A stretch of DNA of 64,000 bases from Clostridium lundense DSM 17049 (GCF_000619945.1 NZ_JHVC01000011.1:62001-126000), one strand, 5' to 3'; positions 50,915 through 59,128 are shown, numbered from the stretch's first letter. The notes: generated from the letters alone by a model not told the origin. Program-made: numbers and translations.

Positions 50915-51439
50915 ATGAGATTTTCAGTAAGGTATGAAGAGAAAATTCAAACAATCGAGCTTAATGATGAAGAAACAGAACAAATGTGGGTTAGTCTGTC
51001 CCTTGTGGGTGAAGGACTTTCCAAATCAAATAAAGAGCGCTTAATTCAAGATGCTTTTAACGATAAGTATAACAAACCCGAGTACAATAACTGGCATAAA
51101 TTTGATAGACACAGAGGGATGCCCAAAAAACCATTCCGTAAGGACGACGAATCTGAGGATGCAACGGATCATATGGACTATCTCCCCGATAATTCCCAAG
51201 AAGTGGAACGAAATAAAAAGGAAGATTATGAATATTACTGTGAGATTATTCGTTCCATTCTCAAGCCAAAACATTCAGAACCTTTTATTGCTGTATATCT
51301 TGATGGCATGTCAATGACTGAGTATGCAGAGCGTGAGGGTGTTAGTAAAAGCGCCATTTCACACCGTTTAAATACAGCTAAGAAGAATTTCAAAAAAGTT
51401 TTTCCAGAATCCTCAACTTTCCCCTCTTGCCACGGCTAA
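50915..51439 (+). CDS. Phage sigma-70-like transcription regulator
   Basis: 174 residues; ATG 50915 after CAGGAG. The N-terminal half is charged, without a recognised fold. The C-terminal part (EIIRSILKPKHSEPFIAVYLDGMSMTEYAEREGVSKSAISHRLNTAKKNFKKVF) is a sigma region-4-like helix-turn-helix. Proteins like this open the replication module of many Firmicute prophages and integrative elements. It probably activates element genes. The last codons also form the left arm of the conserved leader hairpin of the next gene. Confidence 0.75.
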   Translation: MRFSVRYEEKIQTIELNDEETEQMWVSLSLVGEGLSKSNKERLIQDAFNDKYNKPEYNNWHKFDRHRGMPKKPFRKDDESEDATDHMDYLPDNSQEVERNKKEDYEYYCEIIRSILKPKHSEPFIAVYLDGMSMTEYAEREGVSKSAISHRLNTAKKNFKKVFPESSTFPSCHG

Positions 51440-51485
51440 TAGATAGAGGGCAACACATAAACGCTCTCGGAAAGAGGTGAAGAAC
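51423..51485 (+). promoter_or_regulatory. Conserved element leader motif, copy 1
   Basis: Core 51423-51450: CCTCTTG, spacer, GGCTAATAGATAGAGGG. The ends CCTCT/AGAGG can pair. Another copy (57881-57905) lies before the antirepressor gene. The distance from the core to the start codon is 35 nt here and 36 nt there, and CTCT...AGAGG lies over the RBS. Confidence 0.55.
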
Positions 51486-51704
51486 ATGAAACACAACTTG
51501 AAAATCAGTGTTTCAAAAACTCCACAGACTGGCGGGATTGTAACTTGCCGTAATGTCACTATAAGGGAGCGTTTCCTTCGTTTCTTACTTGGTGATAAGC
51601 AGAAACTGACTATCCTTGTTCCGGGTGACACAGTACAAGAACTCGCCATCAGTGAGATTAAGGAGGGAGGATTAAACCATGAGCAAAATCAAACTACTTC
51701 TTGA
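51486..51704 (+). CDS. Small phage-type protein, unknown
   Basis: 72 residues from ATG 51486, with AGAGGTG upstream. The sequence KHNLKISVSKTPQTGGIVTCRNVTIRERFLRFLLGDKQKLTI... is basic and has no family that I know; the strand-rich stretch KLTILVPGDTVQELAISEI suggests a small beta-fold. It is preceded by a conserved leader motif and overlaps the next gene by 26 nt. It occurs in the replication module between a sigma-like regulator and the DUF2800 gene. Confidence 0.6.
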   Translation: MKHNLKISVSKTPQTGGIVTCRNVTIRERFLRFLLGDKQKLTILVPGDTVQELAISEIKEGGLNHEQNQTTS

Positions 51705-52002
51705 TGTGGTTTCTGATATGCGCTCTTTGGCAGACAGCGTACAAGCGGTTGCTGATGCGATGGCGAGCAATGAACCTGTCGAAGCAAAAGAACCGACTAC
51801 ACCTGTAAAAGAACCTGCGCCAAAGAAAAAGGAGATCGCTCTGGAGGAAGTCAGAGCAAAACTCGCTGAAAAGAGTCAAGTCGGTCTTACTTCTCAAGTG
51901 AGGGAAATTATCCAAAAATACGGTGGCTCTAAATTAAGCGAAGTTGACCCGAAACATTATGCAGATATATTGAAAGATGCGGAGGTACTAGGTAATGAGT
52001 GA
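51679..52002 (+). CDS. Small phage-type protein with proline-rich linker
   Basis: 107 residues; ATG 51679 after GGAGGGAGG. An N-terminal helix (LLLDVVSDMRSLADSVQAVADAM) is followed by a proline/lysine/glutamate linker (EAKEPTTPVKEPAPKKKE) and a C-terminal helical domain ending VDPKHYADILKDAEVLGNE. The latter resembles small DNA-linked helical modules seen in phage proteins, often annotated 'rrp5-like' without functional support. It overlaps both neighbours, so it is translationally coupled. Confidence 0.6.
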   Translation: MSKIKLLLDVVSDMRSLADSVQAVADAMASNEPVEAKEPTTPVKEPAPKKKEIALEEVRAKLAEKSQVGLTSQVREIIQKYGGSKLSEVDPKHYADILKDAEVLGNE

Positions 52003-53131
52003 TCACGCAGTACTTTCCGCATCGGGGTCCCATAGGTGGCTTAATTGCCTTCCTTCTGCAAGATTGGAACTGGAATTTGAAAATAGTGAATCCAATGCAG
52101 CCGCTGAAGGTACCGCCGCTCATGCTCTCTGTGAACATAAACTTAAAAAAGCACTTCACATGAGAAGTAAACGGCCAGTCTCGGTGTATAACTCTGATGA
52201 AATGGAAGAACACAGCGATGCCTATGTGGAATTTGTAATGGAGCAGCTGGAACTGGCAAGGCAAAGCTGTACGGACCCGTTAATACTTATTGAACAACGT
52301 CTTGATTTTTCTTGCTATGTACCCCAGGGGTTCGGAACTGGTGATTGCATCATTATTGGCGATAAAAAGCTTCATATTATCGATTTTAAGTATGGCATGG
52401 GTGTGTTAGTAGATGCAGTGGAAAACCCGCAGATGAAATTGTATGCCCTTGGTGCTTTAGAAATCTACGATAGCTTGTACGATATCGAGGAGGTTTCCAT
52501 GACCATCTTCCAACCCCGCAGGGAAAATGTCAGCACATGGACAATCCCGGTAAAGGAATTAAAGGACTGGGCAGAAAATGAACTGAAACCAAAGGCGAAA
52601 AAGGCCTATGACGGTGAAGGTGAATATCTGACCGGTGAGTGGTGTACTTTCTGCCGAGCGGCTGTTAAATGCCGTGCAAGAGCAGAAGAAAAGCTGAAAT
52701 TAGCACAGATGGAATTTAAACTGCCACCCCTGCTTACGGATTCTGAAATTGAGGAAGTTCTCTCTAAATTGTCCGATCTTACAAAGTGGGCAAATGAAAT
52801 CATTGCTTATGCCACGGATGCTGCTGTTAATCACGGGAAAGAGTGGCACGGTTTTAAGGTAGTCGAGGGCAGGTCTATCCGTAAATATAAGGACGAAGAG
52901 GCTGTGGCTGAAGTAGCCAAGGCAAACGGCTATAAGGATATCTATCGTCAGAGTCTCATTACCCTTACGGAAATGCAGAAGCTGATGGGTAAAAAGAAAT
53001 TTGAAGAAATCCTCGGTGGTCTCATACATAAACCACCAGGGAAGCCAACGCTGGTTCCGCTTTCGGATAAGCGGCAGGCTATGAATATATCAAACGTAAA
53101 AAACGAATTTAACGAGATAACGGAGGAATAG
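51995..53131 (+). CDS. DUF2800 protein, PD-(D/E)xK nuclease-like
   Basis: 378 residues; ATG 51995 with GGAGGTACTAGG upstream, overlapping the preceding gene by 8 nt. The start (HAVLSASGSHRWLNCLPSARLE) and AAAEGTAAHALCEHKL are typical of DUF2800. The core GTGDCIIIGDKKLHIIDFKYG with a following Q resembles the RecB/Cas4-type nuclease fold, and GEWCTFCRAAVKCRAR carries cysteines that could hold an Fe-S cluster. A role in recombination or end processing during element replication is likely. There is no CRISPR array, so it is not Cas4. Confidence 0.8.
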   Translation: MSDHAVLSASGSHRWLNCLPSARLELEFENSESNAAAEGTAAHALCEHKLKKALHMRSKRPVSVYNSDEMEEHSDAYVEFVMEQLELARQSCTDPLILIEQRLDFSCYVPQGFGTGDCIIIGDKKLHIIDFKYGMGVLVDAVENPQMKLYALGALEIYDSLYDIEEVSMTIFQPRRENVSTWTIPVKELKDWAENELKPKAKKAYDGEGEYLTGEWCTFCRAAVKCRARAEEKLKLAQMEFKLPPLLTDSEIEEVLSKLSDLTKWANEIIAYATDAAVNHGKEWHGFKVVEGRSIRKYKDEEAVAEVAKANGYKDIYRQSLITLTEMQKLMGKKKFEEILGGLIHKPPGKPTLVPLSDKRQAMNISNVKNEFNEITEE

Positions 53132-53135
53132 GAAT

Positions 53136-53684
53136 ATGAATAATCAAAACAGAACAAAGGTTGTTACAAGTGTCAACACACGTCTTAGTTACTTTCACGG
53201 CTGGGAGCCGGTATCCATCAATGGTGGAGCGGAAAAGTACAGCGTATCCGTATTGATTCCCAAAACAGATAAGGAAACCATCAATGCTATCAATGCAGCA
53301 GTAGATGCAGCCATTGAAGAGGGCGTTGCAAAGTTTGGTGGTAAAAAGCCGAATAAGGCGGCTATTAAACTGCCACTTCGAGATGGTGACGTAGAACGTG
53401 ATGACGAGGCTTACAAAGGACATTACTTTGTAAATGCCAACAGCAAGACGCCACCCCAAATAGTAGATAAAGCGGTTAGACCTATCTTGGATCGCAACGA
53501 GGTTTACAGCGGTTGTTATGCAAGAGTATCCCTAAATTTCTATGCTTTTAACTCTAATGGCAATAAGGGTGTAGCATGTGGTCTTGGCAACATCCAGAAG
53601 ATAAGAGATGGAGAGCCTTTAGGGGGAAGAACCAATGCAGCTGATGACTTCACAACTATTGATGATGATGATTTTCTAGCATAA
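53136..53684 (+). CDS. DUF2815 protein, probable ssDNA-binding
   Basis: 182 residues; ATG 53136 after GGAGGAATAGG, 4 bp after the DUF2800 stop. TRLSYFHGWEPVSINGGAEKYSVSVLIPK, YKGHYFVNANSKTPPQIVD and GVACGLGNIQKIRDGEPLGG match DUF2815, a family with an OB-fold relationship to phage single-strand DNA-binding proteins. The C-terminus is acidic (FTTIDDDDF), as is common in such proteins. It would protect template strands for the polymerase encoded next. Confidence 0.8.
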   Translation: MNNQNRTKVVTSVNTRLSYFHGWEPVSINGGAEKYSVSVLIPKTDKETINAINAAVDAAIEEGVAKFGGKKPNKAAIKLPLRDGDVERDDEAYKGHYFVNANSKTPPQIVDKAVRPILDRNEVYSGCYARVSLNFYAFNSNGNKGVACGLGNIQKIRDGEPLGGRTNAADDFTTIDDDDFLA

Positions 53685-53697
53685 GGAATAAATACAG

Positions 53698-53732
53698 ACG
53701 AGGTGGTGGAGGTTGTTCTTCTGCCACCTCGT
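53698..53732 (+). promoter_or_regulatory. Hairpin between DUF2815 and polymerase genes
   Basis: ACGAGGTGG (53698-53706) pairs with CCACCTCGT (53724-53732). There is no T run, so it may stabilise or attenuate the transcript and is not a typical terminator. Confidence 0.45.
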
Positions 53733-53756
53733 TTGCATTGGAAAGGGCGGTAATAC

Positions 53757-55691
53757 ATGAATTCTATTTCTATTGATATTGAAACATTTAGTAGTGCCAA
53801 CCTTCAAAAGTCTGGAGTTTACCGTTATGCAGAGAGTGATGATTTTGAAATTCTACTATTTGGTTATTCGGTGGATGGCGGTGAAGTACAGGTGGTTGAC
53901 CTTGCCATCGGGGAAGAAATCCCCGATGAAATTATAAACGCACTTATGGATGATTCCGTTACCAAGTGGGCTTTCAATGCAATGTTTGAGCGTGTGTGTC
54001 TATCAAAATGGCTTAACCTTGCAGATTATCTTGCTCCTGTATCCTGGAAATGTTCCATGATATGGTCGGCATATATGGGATTACCTCTTTCTTTGGAGGG
54101 AGTTGGTGCAGTTCTAGGTTTGGAGAAACAAAAGTTAGCAGAGGGTAAAGACCTCATTAAATATTTCTGTACACCTTGCTCCCCAACTAAATCAAATGGT
54201 GGTCGAGTTCGTAATCTGCCAGAACATGACATGGATAAATGGGAGCGGTTTAAAGCATATAACCTTCGTGATGTGGAAGCCGAGATGTCTATACAACAGA
54301 AATTATCTAAGTTTCCGATGCCTGAGAACATCTGGGAGGAATATCATCTCGACCAGGTCATCAATGATCGTGGCATTGCCATTGACATGACTTTCGTAAA
54401 ACAGGCTGGTGCAATAGATGAACATTCCCGTGAAAAGCTAATGGATACAATGCAAGAAATAACCAATTTAGAGAATCCAAATTCTGTACAACAAATGAAA
54501 GATTGGCTTGCCGATAATGGGCTAGAAACAGATACTCTTGGTAAAAAAGCAGTTGCTGAGATGTTAAAGACGGCTCCTGAACCACTAGGCACTGTTTTGG
54601 AACTTCGCCAGCAACTTGCAAAATCATCAGTGAAAAAATACACAGCAATGGAAAATGCGGTATGTAGTGACGGTCGTGCAAGAGGAATGCTTCAGTTTTA
54701 CGGAGCCAACAGAACCGGCAGATTCTCTGGCAGGCTGATTCAGTTGCAAAATCTCCCCCAAAACCATATGCCCGATTTAGAACAGGCTCGTGCTTTAGTT
54801 CGAAGCGGAAACTTTGATGCTCTTACTTTACTCTATGATTCAATCCCAGAGGTACTGTCGGAACTTATCCGTACTGCTTTTATACCGCGAGAAGGTATGA
54901 AGTTCATTGTGGCAGATTTTTCAGCGATTGAGGCTCGCGTCATTGCTTGGCTTGCAAGTGAAAAATGGAGAATAGATGTATTCCAAAACGGCGGTGACAT
55001 CTACTGTGCCAGTGCCTCTCAGATGTTTAATGTACCTGTTGAAAAGCATGGTGTGAACGGTCACCTTCGTCAGAAAGGGAAAATAGCCGAACTTGCCCTC
55101 GGTTATGGTGGATCTGTTGGAGCATTAAAATCAATGGGTGCTTTGGAGATGGGAATTGAAGAAGAGGAACTTCAGCCCCTTGTAACGGCTTGGAGACAAT
55201 CCAATCCCAATATCACAAAACTTTGGTGGGATGTTGACCGAGCAGTAAAAACCTGTGTTAAGCAAAAAACTCCCACAGAGACACATGGCATTAAATTTAT
55301 CTATCAAAGTGGGATGCTCTTTATTGTCCTCCCTTCCGGCAGACGGCTTTCTTATGTGAAACCTCGTATGGGAGAGAACGTGTTCGGCGGTGAGTCTGTT
55401 ACTTACGAAGGCGTTGGTGGGACGAAGAAATGGGAAAGAATCGACAGCTATGGGCCAAAATTTGTAGAGAATATTGTCCAGGCAATCAGTCGTGACATTT
55501 TGTGCCATGCCATGCAGACGTTAAAGAATTGTTCCATTGTGGCTCATGTGCACGATGAAATTATAATTGAAGCGGACATGAGGATGTCACTTTCCGCTAT
55601 CTGTGAACAGATGGCTAAGATACCAACATGGGCAAATGGCCTGTTGCTTAGTGCTGATGGTTATGAGTGTCAGTTTTATCAAAAAGATTAA
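53757..55691 (+). CDS. Phage-type family A DNA polymerase
   Basis: 644 residues; ATG 53757 after AAAGGGCGG. The N-terminal 3'-5' exonuclease has ISIDIETFSS (Exo I, residues 3-12) and a later YNLRDVEAE. The polymerase domain shows GRFSGRLIQLQNLPQ, motif A ADFSAIEARVIAWLA, motif B near RQKGKIAELALGYGGSVGAL and motif C VHDEIIIE. It lacks a 5'-nuclease domain, as usual for phage and element replicative polymerases. It copies the element's DNA with help of the DUF2815 protein and VapE-like helicase. Confidence 0.93.
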   Translation: MNSISIDIETFSSANLQKSGVYRYAESDDFEILLFGYSVDGGEVQVVDLAIGEEIPDEIINALMDDSVTKWAFNAMFERVCLSKWLNLADYLAPVSWKCSMIWSAYMGLPLSLEGVGAVLGLEKQKLAEGKDLIKYFCTPCSPTKSNGGRVRNLPEHDMDKWERFKAYNLRDVEAEMSIQQKLSKFPMPENIWEEYHLDQVINDRGIAIDMTFVKQAGAIDEHSREKLMDTMQEITNLENPNSVQQMKDWLADNGLETDTLGKKAVAEMLKTAPEPLGTVLELRQQLAKSSVKKYTAMENAVCSDGRARGMLQFYGANRTGRFSGRLIQLQNLPQNHMPDLEQARALVRSGNFDALTLLYDSIPEVLSELIRTAFIPREGMKFIVADFSAIEARVIAWLASEKWRIDVFQNGGDIYCASASQMFNVPVEKHGVNGHLRQKGKIAELALGYGGSVGALKSMGALEMGIEEEELQPLVTAWRQSNPNITKLWWDVDRAVKTCVKQKTPTETHGIKFIYQSGMLFIVLPSGRRLSYVKPRMGENVFGGESVTYEGVGGTKKWERIDSYGPKFVENIVQAISRDILCHAMQTLKNCSIVAHVHDEIIIEADMRMSLSAICEQMAKIPTWANGLLLSADGYECQFYQKD

Positions 55692-55747
55692 ATTAATTGG
55701 TAATCGTGTGGGAGGAGGTTAAAAGACCTTCAATTTTTAAATAATGA

Positions 55748-55797
55748 AAACAGGATAGCACTTATTTTATGACCGGTACGTGCTATCTTGTTTGTTT
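55748..55797 (+). terminator. Terminator after the DNA polymerase gene
   Basis: AAACAGGATAGCAC (55748-55761) pairs with GTGCTATCTTGTTT (55780-55793) with one G-U pair and is followed by GTTT. It separates the polymerase from the inserted TetR cassette. Confidence 0.7.
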
Positions 55798-55967
55798 AAT
55801 AAACGCTCCATTTTTGTGGAATAAAGGGTTAAAATTCGAATCTTGAAGAAATATAGTGAAAGAACCGATTTTGACTCCTCTCTCTATAAAGTTAATAATA
55901 AATCAAGGGGTAAGACTAAATCTATTAAAAACACATGGGACAATAATTGATACATCGACCGATTAGC

Positions 55968-56567
55968 TTAATTGATTTTATTGCAGAGTGTCTCTAAATG
56001 ATAACGAATAACTTCCTTCACCTTTTCTGGAGAGTATACATCAGGTCTTAATAAAGCATGAATCGACAATCCCTCTATTAATGCCGTTAACCTACTCTTT
56101 TCTAATTCTGCATTCATTGAATCTGATAATACGCCTTTTAGAGCTAAGATTTCAATCATTGAATTTGCTAATTCATATGTACCGTCCGTCATTTCATCTT
56201 TTTTGTCCCTTATTGTATCACTTGTAAGTGAACGTAATGCAAGAATCCACCAAACACTCGTTTCAATTTTCTTTTCTTCATCTATTGGTACTAGCTCTAA
56301 TAAAACTTCTTCTACTGCCTGCACTGGGTTTTCTGACCATTCTTTATTTTGAGAACGTTTTTTCCCTTCTTCTAAGTAGTAATTCATAATAAATAATAAC
56401 ATTTCATCTTGAGTTGAAAAATAATGTCTTAACGCACCAGAAGATATCCCTGCCTCAGCTGCAACTCTTCGTATAGACGCTTTCTCAACCCCTTCTTTCC
56501 TAATAATATTCCATGCAGCCTCAGCAATTTGTTTGCGCTTTTCATCATGATCAACAATTTTTGGCAT
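55968..56567 (-). CDS. TetR family transcriptional repressor
   Basis: 199 residues from ATG 56567, with AAGGAAGTG 9 nt upstream. The N-terminal helix-turn-helix is clear (KRKQIAEAAWNIIRKEGVEKASIRRVAAEAGISSGALRHYF). The C-terminal ligand domain begins around residue 65; WWILALRSLTSD and IEGLSIHALLRPDVYSPEKV resemble BetI/PksA-type regulators. It is divergent from the GAP-family gene, and two copies of a 15-bp palindrome-like operator lie between them, so it most likely represses both. Codon use is more AT-rich than in the flanking replication genes. Confidence 0.88.
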   Translation of the reverse strand: MPKIVDHDEKRKQIAEAAWNIIRKEGVEKASIRRVAAEAGISSGALRHYFSTQDEMLLFIMNYYLEEGKKRSQNKEWSENPVQAVEEVLLELVPIDEEKKIETSVWWILALRSLTSDTIRDKKDEMTDGTYELANSMIEILALKGVLSDSMNAELEKSRLTALIEGLSIHALLRPDVYSPEKVKEVIRYHLETLCNKIN

Positions 56568-56589
56568 TATAAAAATCACTTCCTTTATT

Positions 56590-56604
56590 TAGCGCAGTGT
56601 GTTA
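56590..56604. promoter_or_regulatory. TetR-family operator, copy 1
   Basis: TAGCGCAGTGTGTTA fits the symmetric pattern TARCRCRNYGYGYTA and overlaps the leader of the TetR gene. The second copy is centred 26 bp away. Confidence 0.55.
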
Positions 56605-56615
56605 TTATCTTTTTA

Positions 56616-56630
56616 TAGCACGATGTGTTA
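56616..56630. promoter_or_regulatory. TetR-family operator, copy 2
   Basis: TAGCACGATGTGTTA fits the same symmetric pattern. On the minus strand it overlaps a TTAACA -35 box, which pairs with TAATAA as a -10 for the TetR gene. Confidence 0.55.
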
Positions 56631-56670
56631 AATAGATAATACCACAACATTTAAAGGAGGACTAGTTTGT

Positions 56671-57384
56671 TTGATCGAAACTATTGAAGCATTGATGCCT
56701 TCTTCATCATTAGACATTTCTTCAGCATTAATGATTATTTCTTTGTGTGCTTTAATTGATATTTTAAGTCCCGGTGTACTGACTGTAACAGCCTATTTAT
56801 TACTGACACAACCGAATCAGTTACCTTCTCGTTTATTTGTGTTTTTATTCATCACGCAGTTAGGCTATTTCATCACGGGTTTATTACTCTACTCTGGTGG
56901 AAATTCATTATTGAAGAGAATAGAACAATTGTCTCAGTTTGACTTTATCAATTGGTTTTATATCCTACTTGGAGCAGTTCTTGTTCTAATAAGCTTCAGT
57001 AAACCAAAAGAGACTACAAAAAAACGTTTAATTTCATTTATCCCCAAAAATACAACAATTAAAGGGATGATTATATTAGGAATCATTGTTTTCCTAATTG
57101 AATTTGTAACGGCATTGCCTTACTTTTATTCAATCTTTTTAATGAATCATCAAACAATTGATGCTACACCTGCTATCTTAATAATAATTGGATACAATCT
57201 AGTAATGGTGCTTCCTTCTCTGTTACTGTTAGGGGTTAATATTATATTTAAAGAAAGATTGCAACAATTTCTTGTTAAAATCAGGTCAAAATTAAATGAA
57301 GCTCCAATCTCTTCACTCTTGGTAGCGACAGGAGTCATAGGTGCAGTTTTTTTTAATATCGGTCTTAGGGGCATATTAAATTAG
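56671..57384 (+). CDS. GAP family membrane protein
   Basis: 237 residues with six hydrophobic helices; TTG start at 56671, 10 nt after AAAGGAGG. The N-terminal ALIDILSPGVLTVTAYLLL and the second-half NTTIKGMIILGIIVFLIEFVTALPYFYSI are the features of the GAP (SfLAP/Sap-type) permeases, related to LysE exporters. Family members have been linked to lipid or peptide export in other bacteria. The divergent TetR gene suggests an inducible exporter; the compound is unknown. It has no relation to replication, so it is cargo. Confidence 0.75.
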   Translation: MIETIEALMPSSSLDISSALMIISLCALIDILSPGVLTVTAYLLLTQPNQLPSRLFVFLFITQLGYFITGLLLYSGGNSLLKRIEQLSQFDFINWFYILLGAVLVLISFSKPKETTKKRLISFIPKNTTIKGMIILGIIVFLIEFVTALPYFYSIFLMNHQTIDATPAILIIIGYNLVMVLPSLLLLGVNIIFKERLQQFLVKIRSKLNEAPISSLLVATGVIGAVFFNIGLRGILN

Positions 57385-57409
57385 AAAAAATATTAAAGAG
57401 GTGTTCATC

Positions 57410-57628
57410 ATGAAAGAAATTATCAGTGGACTCAGTCTACTTTTTATTATTCAGGGAGTAGGCGGATTAATCAATCATTTGACTAATGGAGGAAAAAGTT
57501 GGTTTTTAGTAAATTATATTGATGCGTTTCAAGGGTTGGAAATCGTTTTGGACATTGTATTTATTGTAGTTGGTGGGATCATAGCTTTAGCCACTCGTAA
57601 AATAACATCTAGTAAAAACGATAAGTGA
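57410..57628 (+). CDS. Small membrane protein of the TetR/GAP cassette
   Basis: 72 residues from ATG 57410, with AGAGGTG upstream. Two hydrophobic segments (GLSLLFIIQGVGGLINHLT and LEIVLDIVFIVVGGIIALA) are joined by a loop with a conserved-looking GGKSWFLVNY; the end is basic and hydrophilic. The gene is 25 bp behind the GAP-family gene and in front of a terminator, so it is probably an accessory subunit of the exporter. I do not recognise the family. Confidence 0.65.
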   Translation: MKEIISGLSLLFIIQGVGGLINHLTNGGKSWFLVNYIDAFQGLEIVLDIVFIVVGGIIALATRKITSSKNDK

Positions 57629-57640
57629 ATGATGTAAATA

Positions 57641-57678
57641 AAAAATACAGAGTGAGAATTTCTCGCTCTGTATTTTTT
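57641..57678. terminator. Terminator of the TetR/GAP cassette
   Basis: AAAAATACAGAGTGAGA (57641-57657) pairs with TCTCGCTCTGTATTTTT (57661-57677) with one G-U pair and a 3-nt loop; it is symmetric and T-rich at the end. Confidence 0.9.
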
Positions 57679-57880
57679 ATTTTAATTGATTCTCCTCGAG
57701 GCTCTACCAACCTTACTCATCCAGGTCATAGATCAAAGATGATGCCCAAAATGACTGTTTTTCTCTTTTCTTAAAGTAGAAAATTACTGAATCAACCTTT
57801 TAAATCTATTTTACATATACAAATTTCGAACAACAATCCGGATGTCTAATTTATTTTTTCAAAATCCTCAACAATCATTA

Positions 57881-57941
57881 CCTCCTGTGGCTATTAGGTA
57901 GAGGGGTTTCCTCTCTGACTATATTGCAGGAGGTAATTCGT
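57881..57941 (+). promoter_or_regulatory. Conserved element leader motif, copy 2
   Basis: Core 57881-57905: CCTCCTG, then TGGCTATTAGGTAGAGGG. The ends CCTC/GAGG can pair. A second arm, CCTC near 57910, can pair with GAGG of the ribosome-binding site (57928-57934). The core-to-ATG spacing of 36 nt is nearly identical to copy 1. Confidence 0.55.
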
Positions 57942-58694
57942 ATGGACGAATTAGTAAAAATCAACTATGAAAATCAACGACCAACCGTACTCGGTCGTGA
58001 TTTACATGAAGCCTTGGAAGTAAAGACCGCTTATAAAGACTGGTTTCCAAGAATGTGTGAGTACGGATTTGAGGAAGGGTCAGACTTTAGCTCATTTTTG
58101 AGCGAAAGTACTGGAGGCAGACCAAGCATAGACCATCAGTTAACAATTGACATGGCAAAAGAGCTATGCATGATACAGCGTACTCCAAAAGGGAAAGAGT
58201 GCCGCGGGTACTTTCTTGAAATAGAAAGAAGATGGAATTCCCCAGAAGCAATCATGGCAAGGGCACTTCAGATTGCCAATCAACAGCTAACACAAGTAAG
58301 GAAACAAAATAAAGTGCTTGAAGGTACAGTTGCTGTTCAGAATCAGCAAATTGCAGAAATGAAACCGAAAGTCTCTTATTACGATGTGGTTTTAAATTGC
58401 AAAGACCTCATTTCCACATCAGCAATTGCCAAAGATTACGGCAAGTCAGCTATTTGGATGAACCGCTATCTTAATAAAAAGGGCATCCAGTTTAAACAAG
58501 GCGGCATTTGGCTTTTATATCAGAAGCATGCGGAAAAAGGCTACACCAGCACTAAGACACATAGCTACCTAGGCAGTAACGGGCAGCAGCATACAAAGGT
58601 CCATACATATTGGACTCAAAAAGGCAGACTCTTCATTTACGAACTGATGAAGGCGGACGGTATTTTGCCTCAGATAGAAATGGAGGGTGTGTAA
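57942..58694 (+). CDS. Phage antirepressor (AntA/AntB and KilAC domains)
   Basis: 250 residues from ATG 57942, with CAGGAGGT 7 nt upstream. Residues 1-90 (VLGRDLHEALEVKTAYKDWFPRM, HQLTIDMAKELCMIQRTPKGKECRGYFLEIE) are an AntA/AntB domain. After a coiled coil (QQLTQVRKQNKVLEGTVAVQNQQ), the KilAC domain shows STSAIAKDYGKSAIWMNRYLNKKGIQFKQGG. Such proteins bind phage repressors and trigger lytic genes, or act as DNA-binding regulators. Its TAA overlaps the ATG of the next gene. Confidence 0.9.
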   Translation: MDELVKINYENQRPTVLGRDLHEALEVKTAYKDWFPRMCEYGFEEGSDFSSFLSESTGGRPSIDHQLTIDMAKELCMIQRTPKGKECRGYFLEIERRWNSPEAIMARALQIANQQLTQVRKQNKVLEGTVAVQNQQIAEMKPKVSYYDVVLNCKDLISTSAIAKDYGKSAIWMNRYLNKKGIQFKQGGIWLLYQKHAEKGYTSTKTHSYLGSNGQQHTKVHTYWTQKGRLFIYELMKADGILPQIEMEGV

Positions 58695-59128
58695 TGGGAA
58701 TCAACAAATTTAACCATGAAGGATACCATGACCCAACTCCCCATGAAGCACTGACTAACATAATAAGAAAGGAAAAGGCAGAGAAAAAATCTGCCTTTAA
58801 GCCGCTTGTATATATCTGTTCTCCCTATTCCGGTGATGTAGAAGGAAACATTAAAAAGGCTCGCAGTTTTTGCAGGTTTGCCTTAGACCAAAACTGTATC
58901 CCAATTGCTCCCCACCTTATGTTTCCGCAGTTTATGGATGATGAAAACCCAGAGGAACGAGAACGTGCCATATTTATGGACATTGTACTTATGGGTAAAT
59001 GCTCCGAGGTGTGGGTGCTGGGCAATACCATCTCAAGCGGTATGGCGAGGAAAATTGAAGTAGCCAAGAAACGCAGACAAACGGTCAGGTATTTTAATCC
59101 GGAGCATGAGGAGGTTGAAAGCTTATGA
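58694..59128 (+). CDS. DUF4406-type deoxyribosyltransferase-like protein
   Basis: 144 residues; ATG 58694 in a TAATG overlap with the antirepressor, after GGAGGGTG. After an N-terminal extension of ~35 residues comes a Rossmann-like domain: VYICSPYSGDVEGNIKKA (phosphate-type loop), CIPIAPHLMFPQFMDD, and CSEVWVLGNTISSGMARKIEVA. This is the pattern of DUF4406 and nucleoside 2-deoxyribosyltransferase-like proteins. A nucleotide-pool or nucleoside-binding role in phage DNA metabolism is likely but unproven. Confidence 0.78.
   Translation: MGINKFNHEGYHDPTPHEALTNIIRKEKAEKKSAFKPLVYICSPYSGDVEGNIKKARSFCRFALDQNCIPIAPHLMFPQFMDDENPEERERAIFMDIVLMGKCSEVWVLGNTISSGMARKIEVAKKRRQTVRYFNPEHEEVESL

Larger units (their letters stand above)
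57629..57941. other. 313-bp intergenic region before the antirepressor gene
   Basis: Apart from the cassette terminator and the conserved leader motif (57881 onward), I see no gene or structure. The GC-poor middle part contains no obvious promoter. Confidence 0.5.

Noticed and set aside
51995..53131. Cas4 of a CRISPR system
   Set aside because: The gene belongs to the DUF2800 phage family and neither a CRISPR array nor cas1/cas2 is present.
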